From contig JABVXU010000618.1 in the NCBI GenBank assembly GCA_013365365.1, positions 1 to 31,133 of the forward strand: DNA of 31,133 nt. Reading direction: 5' to 3'. Positions 1-9,951 of this stretch are shown one piece after another. A model generated the notes under the pieces. The model was not told where the DNA came from, did no database searches, and saw only the letters and a list, made by a program, of their open reading frames with translations. The number at the start of each line of letters is the position of its first letter. Position 1 is the first letter of the stretch. The translations under genes were made by a program, and so were the position numbers. This stretch comes from Cruorifilaria tuberocauda (lineage: Eukaryota; Nematoda; Chromadorea; Rhabditida; Onchocercidae).

Positions 1-720
1 AGACTGTCACGGTCAAAGAAGATCGTCGACAATAACAGGAAAGAAAAAACAACTCAAATATTGTCGAGGTTAAAGAAAAAAAAAATCCCCGACACCATGA
101 GATCAGAAATTTTTTTTATTTGATCGTCTCATTGCTCTCGTTACCTTCACTGCTAAGTTCAGTGTTGGGTCTTGTATTTGCTATCAACACTAATTGCAAC
201 AGAAAACTTCGTTGTGTATCATTAATTTTTCCGAGATTTCTAAAGCGGACAAAAACTAATGATTTCGACTTGGCGGGATACAGAGCGATAGTTTTTATTA
301 AATTGACTAAAAAAACTAATTTTATTAAATTGAGGGCTGAAAGACAAGTTCCTTAATTCTTCGAAGTCATAAAAGCACACCATTTATTCAATTCACATAA
401 ATTTGTCTGTTAAGCTTCTTTTGCATAGACTAAAAAGAACTCAAACTAACATATGACATCAAAAAATCACAGAAATACTACTATCCACATATTTAATACT
501 TCAAAATCACATTTAAACTTATTTAATATAGCTGCAACTAAGTTGTACGGTTGACAATTAAAATGACAGATAAGGTCTCTCAACTGCATTCGAACTATGT
601 GTGGTACGAGTAACACCCAAGAAAGATATAAGTTCTTTTTTCTTCTGTCAGTATTATCAGTAATTAATCACAGAGTAACTTGTCCCTAATTGATTGAAAG
701 TAGAGAGAGAGAGAGTTTAG
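1..720. other. No confident gene; upstream side of the basic-protein gene
   Basis: The + strand frame starting at base 1 stays open to about base 122 and is Lys/Arg-rich, so it could be an exon of the gene that continues at 721, but I find no splice pair joining them in phase. A possible start codon lies at 563 (M-T-D-K), followed by weak phase-0 donor options (GTCTCT at 575, or GTGTGG further on). Neither resembles a normal nematode donor. A short GA-dinucleotide run sits near 700-715, just before the acceptor used at 721. The 5' end of the gene is therefore unresolved. Confidence 0.4.
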
Positions 721-1602
721 GTAGCCAAAACTGCAAGTACAACACCTGTCGAACAATCGTCGCCGACACCAACACAACCTTCTACAGGAGGTGAGAAGAA
801 AAGCGAGTCGGTAAGCTTCCAAAATAAACTATTAAAATCTCTAAATTTGGCGCTAAACGATTGAATTTACATTTCCGTGAAAAATCATATAATACAAAGC
901 AAATTAAATGCTTGAACATTTTTAACATAGTTGAAAATAAATAATCATATTTATCACAAATATTGAATTTTCCAGACAAAGCGATCACGGACCAAATCAT
1001 CGGGTTCCAAGCGGCGCAAGAAAAAGAGGGAAATGCTGCCGGAAGGATTCGACCAGTGGCCGGAAGCTGATCAAAAATATTACCAGGTATTTAAACATTT
1101 ACCATTGGTTGTTTGAAGAATTTTAGTGATAAAAAGCATGGCACAAAAATTAGTTCAAGGAATTTGCTCATTAAGTATATTGAGTTGTATATTTATAACT
1201 GAAGGATATTTCGGCCCTTTTACGCGATTCCAAAGCAACAAGAAAACAATGCAGTTTTACGAGACACAGAATTGGAGCTTGGAAATCTCTGAAAGTAAGT
1301 ATACTCTTCGGTTTAATGATCATCTAACAACTTAACAAATCTTCATTTAATTACTACAAAACTATGCTGTCACATTATATATCACACTTACTTTTCACCC
1401 TATGATGATCATCAAGACTTCCTAATTTTAAATTTACATTCCCTCTAATCACCGTTAACAATTCCAACACATACAAAGTAAGCCATTTCAGCTTCGTTGG
1501 GCTTATCATCCAACACATAATACTGAAGTGAATGCATATAAAAAAGCACTGAAGGAAGTGATACCATTGGAAAAAACTGCAAATCTCGATATTGATTTCT
1601 AG
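721..1602 (+). CDS. Small basic protein of unknown family, 3' four exons (partial at 5' end)
   Basis: Four exons join in phase 0: 721-810, 976-1086, 1205-1294 and 1492-1602, with TAG at 1600-1602. They give 133 residues plus stop. Seen directly: a Ser/Thr/Pro-rich start, then a strongly basic stretch (KRSRTK, KRRKKKR) that looks like a bipartite nuclear localisation signal. A Trp/Tyr-containing block follows (EGFDQWPEADQKYYQ), then a second basic block (SFTRHRIGAWKSLK) and a Lys-rich C-terminus. Donors GTAAGC, GTATTT and GTAAGT are good. The acceptor at 1204 (CTGAAG) is weak, but it is the only one downstream of an in-frame stop, and it alone keeps the last exon open for 36 codons. I do not recognise the family. 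A nuclear, nucleic-acid-binding role is inferred from charge alone. The first exon or exons are missing. The gene is tail-to-tail with TAPT1. Confidence 0.6.
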
Positions 1603-2240
1603 TTCTCGAATGAAAATTAATTATCCATACCCTCCCATTTTGAATAAGGTTTAAAATGAGAAATATCCCAGTATCTAATGATTGTAGCATGTGAGCAAAA
1701 AGATTTTGAATGAAGAAACAGTATACTTTTAACGTGTTTTAAAAGGATCATAGCAATCGGAAATTTACAATCAATTCCAAACTGTAAAAAAGACAACCAT
1801 AGAAAAAGAGAAAAATGATTAAGATTGCTATAACATGAAGGACGACCGATTCCCTTTAAAGTGCGCTTAAAGTCCGAAGATTAGATCGTTATCCAATTCA
1901 TATCTATTAATCATCATCATCCCGTTAAAAAACTTGTTTTTATGAGTAACAAGTAATTCAGAAACAAATCTAAGAAGGTTAATCAAATTAAAACTAACTG
2001 GCTAAACCAGCTCTATGATTGTTTGAATGCTGCGAGAGATAAAACACCGAAACACAACAAACTCTGATGATATTCTCTTCAGATTTTCCACAGTAGACAA
2101 ATATAAAATTTAAAGAATAGATCTTTAAGAAAATTATGTTGTTTTCGCAAGCAAAATACCAGAGATAAGATGCAGAAAGTTTCGTGAAACTTCTTTTCAC
2201 ACCCAAAAAATCAATATTCATATAAAACCAAAAAAAAATA
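1603..2240. other. Short spacer between convergent gene ends
   Basis: This 640-bp AT-rich stretch separates the stop of the basic-protein gene (+) from the stop of TAPT1 (-). It should contain both 3' UTRs. The open frames here on the minus strand show no family signature and no phased splice partners. I see no canonical AATAAA that can be confidently assigned to either gene. Confidence 0.5.
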
Positions 2241-5200
2241 TCATGATTGTATCTCCATGGGTTCTGTTGCATTATCAAGCATTGTATATGCTTGAACATC
2301 AGAAAGACTTTCACATTCGGTAGTTCTCGTTCGCTTTCTCGGAGTATTTTTTGACTGATCTGCAACTTCTAACGCATCTTCCTTTTCATCCTTCTCAGCA
2401 TTAGCAGAATGAGATGGTAACGAATTGTCTCTTCGGGATCTATAAAAATACATTGGCTGCAAAGCTTGATGAATTAATTAGAAGGGATTTTGAATTGTTT
2501 TTTGATAAAAATTTACAGTCAATTTCTACCTGATAAATTATCTTAAATCACTCATAATATAGAAATAACGCTGAATGATCTTTGCAAGAAACGATAAAAA
2601 GTAATTGGGAATTATAATCAACTACCAAATCTTTCTATAAAGATTGTAAGGAAACTTCGGACAACAATAAGCGAATAGAATTCAAATGTTCGCGTTACTA
2701 TCAGCTCGTAGAACTAAATACGAGAAAGTTTAAATAAATATGGAGAACGTAAAATCTGATAATTATCAAACCATTCTTTATATTATTAATTCACGAATCC
2801 AATTTCAGACAACAAATTTGTTCCCATTCATTAGAAATTCTTAACAATCTAAGAATATGTAAACTACCAATTCTCCGAAATTATCTTGTAATATTAGACA
2901 GAAATAATTACTTAAAAATAGCCAACGACTTTGTCCGTCTCGGCTCCGGAATGGGCGTAGTTTCTAGACTTCGATTTAATTCATCCCAATGAGACATTAG
3001 ATCTGACATAGTAAAACCTTTGTTTGATGTTGGTTGATGAAGAACATCTAGAAAAGTAAGCATGTTTATATGAAAATACAGATGGAAGAAATTCATATGA
3101 AAAAATCATTAAGATTTGAAAAATTATCTAATTTCAAGTTTTCACTAAACATGTCTATCCAAATAGAATGCAAAAGGGAAAAAAATCTGCAGTTATGGAT
3201 TTAATATAATAACTCACCACTAAAATCAATTAAACTTATGCGCGGTGAATTTGGAGCACTTTTACTCTTCATCATTAACACTCTTTTCCGGAAAATCTCA
3301 CATTCCGCCTTTTCCTGAAGTTCACGATAATGTTTCACATGTCCACATGCTTTTCCAAGCACAACGATACCATTTACTATTTTCAATGTCAATAACAATA
3401 GCCATGTAAGACCTGGAATTGCTCTAAACTCTATTTAAGCATATATATTAATGGACGTAAACATGCCATTAAAAAAATTGACAAGTATTTTTGAAAGAGA
3501 ATAAGAGTGAAGCTTCATTTCGCAAGAATTCTTTGAGACACTTTGAGACTTTGATAAAAAACAGTGGTAAGTTTACAATTTAGTTACTAAAAAAAGATGT
3601 AAACACAGGAAGAACGCAATGGAAAGTTGAACATCCAGGCCAAAAATAATTGAATAATGAACACGAAAACGTAACTGCTTTCAATAGCTTCAGTTCTATC
3701 CAAAACACTTTTAAAAAAAGAAGGATATGTACCAAAATTCGCAATCACAAATAACTCACAGAAAAAAAGCTGCACAGATGTAACTGTAAAATCAAATGTT
3801 TGAGTAATAACGCGTATCAGCAGAATTGTTAAGGGAATAGGTATAAAGCCCATCCGTCTTGATACCTGATCTGAATAATCTGAAAAAGCCTTCTCTCCAC
3901 GACTTCGAATGACATCAAAAGCAATTGTTATTGTAAAATCTGAAAAGTACATAACGCATTTTTTTATAACTCTAAATTCTACTTTAACTCTGAATTTAAT
4001 CTTTACATTTTGACTATTATTTAATAGTAACCAGAAGTTAAAGAGAATTAGGATGAAAAATGACTGTAACGTTAAACAATGAAGTATGGAGCTGAACCTG
4101 AAAATTTATGATAATCAATACCTTGATATACCTCTGCTGGTATTTCATTGAACTTAGTGATAAAAGCATGTTTTAACCAGTCAACAATTATTTCAGCAAT
4201 CGTCACCAAAGCCTAAAAAAGTTGAACACAATTTGCAAACCTGACAAAATTCCTTTATTGCATGATCAATGTAAAAATAATATTTCATAGCTAAGTATAA
4301 CGATTTTCGGAAAATTATAATAAACAAAAGCGAACAAACAAGGTCTGGCAACATTTCCATGAAATGATCCAATTTCCAATTCACCGCCATCATATTTCGC
4401 ACAACCACAACCGCTAATAAAGTAAAGATATGAAAGCGTTCACGGACATCGCTGAAAAATTTTCTTTGCAACAATAAAATATGTCTTATTAATAACTGGA
4501 AGGGAAATCGTCTTCTTGATATTCTATCAAATTTTATTTATTTTATTCCCCAAATACTTTGCACAGTACTATTGAAATGTTAAGAACATTTTTATTTACT
4601 TTGTCGAAATAAATCATATTATGAAATACATAAATACAGAATCTGAGAATGAAATACAAGTTCTATAATAATGATACCTGCAGGACATCTGGAAAAGATT
4701 TGCCTTAGCGAATTTTTTGAAGACTGATCCTTTCAGTTCAACAAAATTATTGGACATCATTATAGCAAGCAATGCCTGCGTATGCGAATTAAAAGCAACA
4801 TTCAAAGTTGTAGCCTGAAATTTTGCTTAAAACATACTTTCCATAGATACTAATAACATATACATGGATGAGTGGTTATAATATTAAAGCAACCTAAAAT
4901 GATACCGAACTTTTTTTCACTCGTTGAATAACATAAAGATTATAAAATTCAATATACTTGTAATAAGACGAGTATTGTATGCAACCAAGTGTAAATGACT
5001 GCAATAAATAGATGTGCGAACATCCGTACATAACTTGATGACGAATGTGTACTTGACCAAAACAAAGCATCAAAAATATCCTGCAATTCACAGCTTTGAA
5101 TGAACTTGAAAATATTCAGCACTTGTGGCAATAAACTAAAAAAATGAGTAGAAGATAAAACACATACCTGACCGAAACTACTAAATAACTTGTCGGCTAC

Positions 5201-6453
5201 TTCGAGCATATTATAAAAAATATAAAGCTTAATTACACCTTGCCCTCGGACCTGAAAACATTTCTTAGAAGAGAACTACTGAAAACATTTTTTAATTGCT
5301 ATGTTAACTTTAAATTCGAAATCGAAAAAAAAATTGTAATATATATGAAAAATAACTAATCTCAAAGTGAAATTTAGTTAATTTCTCGTAAGCTATTATT
5401 TTTTTTCCACATTTTTCCAATTTAGACAGTTCTAGTAATTCACAAAGAATTAAAAAGCGATAAATAATCAGATCCGATCAAATCCATGAATGTAACCTTC
5501 GAACCCAAAATTATTTTGTTGAAAGTTTGCAAGAAGCGAAAATATTACTTGGTGATACATTACTGATGTATCAATCAAAGTCATAAGACATGAACAAACT
5601 GTCACAATGAAAACTTTCAAAAAATCACAAGTATTGGATGCGGTCCATTTTCTTGAGCATACTAACAAACCAACAACAGATGTCTGCAATTGATAAAGCT
5701 TAATTTTGAAATCAATCTTTTATTTCATACATACACTATACCTGGAAGATTTACCTTTAATCTCAATTATTTTTCCAAATTAAAGTACTGATTCCTATAT
5801 CCAAATTTTATAAGTTAAATATATATAGTCTACTAAATTAATTATAATGATTTCATGTATGAAGATCTTATTGCCTTTTATAAATCTATCAAAAAAATTC
5901 TTACTAATAGACGAACTGGTAGAAATGTTGACAAATGGCAAAAAGCTTCCAAACATTGCAATGTACCATAAAACAAGAATTTCTCTAATTCAATTGGTAT
6001 CCTCAAAAACGCATTTATTTTTTTCTGTTTTTCAGTATAACGTAATTCATCGTTATCAAGCGAATATCCCCTAGAAAAGATCGCGCGAAATGTCGATTAA
6101 GCCAAGTTATAATCATGTGTAATGTGACATATCAATACTTTACGTTCAAAACTTAAACTCTCAAATCCTAGAGTTAATTTCGTCCTATCTGTGCTTAAAA
6201 AAAATTCAAATAAACAAATTAAAACTAACCTTGTAAGCTCATCCCATATGTAATTCCAAAAATTTGGCACGTCCAGGCATTCCTTATTACCATGTTCTTC
6301 CCAAGGACAAGGTGATATGTCCGAGCTTGCTTCTTGCACTTCTTCTCTGAATCTATCAACATCTAACTCTTCTAATTCACTGCTATCATCATCGTTACCA
6401 ACATTTGCCCTTAATTTCCGGAAGCGAACTCCTTCTCTGGTATTAAAATTCAT
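2241..6453 (-). CDS. TAPT1: TAPT1 orthologue (transmembrane anterior posterior transformation protein 1)
   Basis: TAPT1 is a conserved multi-pass membrane protein (CMV-receptor-like family) linked in vertebrates to ER/Golgi trafficking, primary cilia and skeletal patterning. Twelve exons, all phase-consistent, in transcript order: 6453-6230, 6070-5905, 5683-5549, 5251-5168, 5080-4958, 4814-4678, 4451-4340, 4212-4122, 3939-3760, 3412-3218, 3047-2912, 2439-2241. They encode 593 residues. Family landmarks are near-identical to the vertebrate protein: LRIPIELEK (about 93), YNMLEVADKLFSSFGQ (about 188-203), LNVAFNSH and MMSNNFVELKGSVFKKF (about 248-280), ERFHIFTLL then VRNM (about 293-309), and SDYSDQVSRRMGFIP (about 378-392). 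The start at 6453 is the only in-frame Met before the acceptor at 6485. The C-terminal 145 residues are not conserved and include a basic TPRKRTRT motif. The last splice uses acceptor TTTTTATAG at 2440; a weaker alternative exists. The loop at exons 3/4 is about 7 residues shorter than in human. Confidence 0.93.
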
Positions 6454-6461
6454 TTCTATGT

Positions 6462-6484
6462 CTATATGAATAACTTTTCCATAG
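6462..6484 (-). promoter_or_regulatory. Candidate SL trans-splice acceptor and tiny upstream ORF of TAPT1
   Basis: On the minus strand TTTTTCAATATTGCAG ends at 6485, about 30 bases before the TAPT1 start codon. In a nematode this is the normal position for a spliced-leader acceptor. The resulting leader opens with an ATG at 6482-6480 that is out of frame and stops after six codons (TAG, 6464-6462), so most scanning ribosomes would meet this mini-ORF first. The acceptor and ATG are seen directly; trans-splicing is inferred. It could equally be a cis acceptor following an upstream non-coding exon. Confidence 0.4.
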
Positions 6485-9400
6485 CTGCAATATTGAAAAA
6501 GTAATCATTCATCAATAGTCCAATCTCCTAACTAAAATACAATTTTCATAACAGTAATGTGAAATCCTCAATAATTACTGTCCCAGAAATTACTATCAAA
6601 AAAATGGTTTTATTTGATTTTCATCTTCCCATATGCCATCCGAGACTTAGTTTTGCAAAATCAATAACCATAAATGGATGCGAGAAGGAGGAAATGGAAC
6701 TCTGAATTGAAATTTGCACGTTAGCAATCATAATAGCCAAATACTATTCCGTACATAGAACATCGGATTCAATGGGACTCGTAATCTAAAGTAATATTGG
6801 TAATACTAAAGTTTTATGAAACACTTAAAAAAAAGAAACTAACACAGCACAAAGAATCCAATAGAGTCAATTACTATCAGAAGTCCGATTAAATAGAAAT
6901 GAAGCAATTTGCATTAGCATAATCGATGACCCAATCAGCGTATGACCGAATCATCAGTACTTTATCTTTCATCCATCCACTACTTAGCTTGACAACCTTT
7001 TTCATTAAAATCATTTGCGCACCGCCTCACATCGTCGACATTTCAATTACAGGCAACTCGAGTACAAACCTCTGGTCACAATGCGGTCAGTTGGCTTTCA
7101 TTCTCTCTCTTTCTTCCCATTGCAATTTGTCACCTGTAATTTTCCAGGAGTATCGACGTATTTCTTGACATTAAATTAGATTTCGAAGGAACCGATGGAT
7201 GGAAATGAAACACTGTGAAATAGCATAAAAGCGCCAGCTGCAAGCTTTTCAGATGTTTCTGTTCTATTTCACACAACACATCACTTTCATCATTTTATTT
7301 GTCAGGAAAGCCATAGAATAAGTTTTAACACTTGCGTCCATCCAACATCAAAAAGGTGCAAAATAGCCCAAAAAACTATAAAGCTTCTTGAGAAGCAGAA
7401 AAGTGAACTGATTCTGTTGATGGCAAATTCCTATCAATTTTATTAAATTATAGTTATATGAAAAAAATCATCTATCAATATTTTTATCAGTTGAGAGAAC
7501 AGGGAAAGAAATTCTTTTAATTGAAAAGATTGGATAAAAAGTTTATTATTTCAATTATGTTTTTAAATAGCATATGAATTCAGATCAATTATTTATGCAA
7601 ACGGAGTGCTAGAAATTTTTATCCCAAAATTTTCATCGTATTTCAATTTTGTTAGCGTTTTTTCTAAATTCTATTTGAGATAAAGATTTTAGTTTTCGTT
7701 CGACTCAAGTTTTTCCATCCCATTTTCAGAATGTCTTTGTTACTATCATTAATCTCAAATGCATAATGTAAAATGTAAATGCATTTTGCAAGTGAATCAG
7801 GTAAAAGATAAATTTGATTTGGCTGTCAAGTTAACATGCTTTGTAATTTGATTGTTCTGGATGAGCAATAATACAGTAATAATGCAATTGCCAAATTTAA
7901 TCTTAGAAGGATTTGAAATTCCTAATTAATTGCTCATAACAGAGGCGTCATCTATGGAACTAAATCGATTCTGATAACTTCACATTCAAAAGGAGTCTCC
8001 GATAATGCAATACGAGCTCTCTGTTTCATACTCTTCTGATCAAATAGTTATTTGATATTTTCACGAGTTAGTATCAAATTGACAATAAGCTTCCTTTTTC
8101 AAAACGAAAAATTGAAATATTTAAATTCTAAATATGAACCGTTTCAAAGACACCGAAATTTTGAGTAATAATTAAATTTGAATAATTCATTAAAAATTTT
8201 ATTACGCCAAACTTTTCATGACCTTACGAACTAAGTTATTTATTCCTTAAGATAACTGAAAAGATGCGAAAACAAAAGAAATTCGTTTTATCAAAAAACA
8301 TTTGCCTTACCATGATAATATTAATTTAGTACCTGGCTCGCATTGCTTAAATTTAAAATTTTTGATTGAATGTGGTTTCTAGACATTATTAATTGTGAAG
8401 TGTGAAGGATTTCGGATTAAACTTTAAAAGTGAGTCAGTAATTCTTGACAAATATTTTCTTTATTACTTTCCATCACTTTAAATCTTACAGATATAACTC
8501 ATTTGGTGTGCTGATCTTTCATTTATAAATCCGACTACATGTCTTCCTGTATCCGTTATAACACCTAGTGATCAGAAGAATCTTTTACAGAAACAAAAAA
8601 GTAAAAAATTAGCAAATGAAGTGTTAGCTTTTTCATATTACTGATAAAAATCGTCATTTCAACCAACAGATTACATTTAATTTTGATTTGTTGACAAATC
8701 GTTCAAGCCACCAAACTGTACTAATTGAATTAAATTTTTAAATATTTACTGGAAACTTTACATGTTTATATTTACTTTACTTATGTACATCTTAATCCTC
8801 CCAGGGTTTAGCGTTGACGTACAGCACTTTATTGCATTTAACATCCATTGATACACAGTACTATCTTCAGCAATTCATTTTAAAATTATTTTCCTCTTGA
8901 TAGCAATACTGATAAAAATTAGGTTAGTTAACTTCAATTCAGCATTGTCCTCCAGTTCAATTTTCAATTTCTTCTAATCGAATCAATCTGTTCGATCTCG
9001 TCGAGATTGATTAAAATATCCAGCCTCTCATTATAAATGATTCGGTAGATATATGAAAGTGTTACAAGAAATTAATTGTAAGCAGCTTAAAACTGGGACT
9101 GTATTTTTGAAGTTATTGAGGGAAGAAATGAAATTTAGAGATGTTGGTCGAATTTGAATGGAAATATACAAAATCTATTAAAATTTTCGATACTCTTGTC
9201 CATTATACTTCAAAGATTACTGTTGGTTCATCTTTCAATTTATACAAATTTAAAATTTTTTCAAAGATTTATATTGTCATTATCATTCGGCTGTATGATA
9301 TCACAGAAAGCTGCACTACGGTAATCAGGGAACATTGTAAATACTAAATCCAACACAGCTTATTTTCCCTCTGTTTTTCCAAATAATTCTCGGATCAACG

Positions 9401-9787
9401 TAGGACTATTCAAATGAATATGACCTCTTACTGTCCCTCACTTCTTGTAAAATTATTTAACTTTGGCTATCTCTATCGCCAAAAAATTGTTGATTAAATT
9501 GATATAAGGAGAGATTATGTGCTAAAGATGTCATTCAGCTGTTAGGTGAACGGAGGTCATTTGCAGTTATGTCCATTCAATAAGAAACGAGGGAGTGAGA
9601 TGTCAGAAAAGTTTTTGGTGACATTCCAAATGTACTCTTGACAAAGCATCTCGAATCGACGAAGGTCATTCTTCGACCGATCAAGATGCTGATCTGCAAA
9701 ACTTCCTTTCTCCTACCAACCTTCTCTTCTCTTATGAATTAACTTCTTTCAATTTCTTATTTCTGCCACTTCCTTCCTTCTCCACAG
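6485..9787. other. Long gene-free divergent spacer
   Basis: About 3.3 kb between the 5' ends of TAPT1 (-) and the BRICHOS gene (+). Open frames at 6926-7168 (+) and 9141-9347 (+) show no recognisable motif, no phased neighbours and the composition of the surrounding AT-rich DNA. It should hold the promoters of both genes, but no clear TATA or other core element stands out. One compact inverted repeat is listed separately at 8981-9012. The last 100 bases before 9787 are pyrimidine-rich. Confidence 0.5.
8981..9012. repeat. Nested inverted repeat
   Basis: AATCAATCT (8981-8989) pairs perfectly with AGATTGATT (9004-9012) across a 14-base spacer. The spacer itself contains an ATCTCG that can pair with the adjacent CGAGAT, so two mutually exclusive hairpins are possible. 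It lies in the TAPT1/BRICHOS spacer with no gene assigned. Confidence 0.6.
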
Positions 9788-9951
9788 AGATTCCCCCACA
9801 CTAACCTGGAACCGGTCCTTTCTTCTTTCGCATGGAAGCATCAATACGTATTGTTCTTTTTCGGGAAATGATACAGCGGCGCAAGGGTGCGAGTGCGCAA
9901 ATGGTCGTCTTCAGCCATATTCTCATCCTATATAATGTTGCCGTATCATGA
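9781..9951 (+). promoter_or_regulatory. BRICHOS-gene leader: acceptor site and upstream ORF overlapping the start
   Basis: A strong pyrimidine tract ending in CCACAG (9781-9787) is a likely SL1 trans-splice or 5'UTR-intron acceptor. The leader that would follow (9788-9947) contains an ATG at 9832 opening a 39-codon frame whose TGA stop (9949-9951) overlaps the BRICHOS start codon as ATGA. The main start at 9948 is preceded by an in-frame TAA at 9933-9935, so the protein cannot start further upstream in this exon. A TATATAA at 9930-9936 is too close to the start codon to act as its TATA box. Coordinates and frames are seen; regulation by the upstream frame is inferred. Confidence 0.45.

Noticed and set aside
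4949..5209. An 86-residue uninterrupted frame containing the TAPT1 segment LEVADKLFSSFGQ
   Set aside because: The middle is an 87-bp intron (5167-5081) that happens to stay open in part. Removing it joins SFGQ directly to DIFDALFW as in vertebrate TAPT1.
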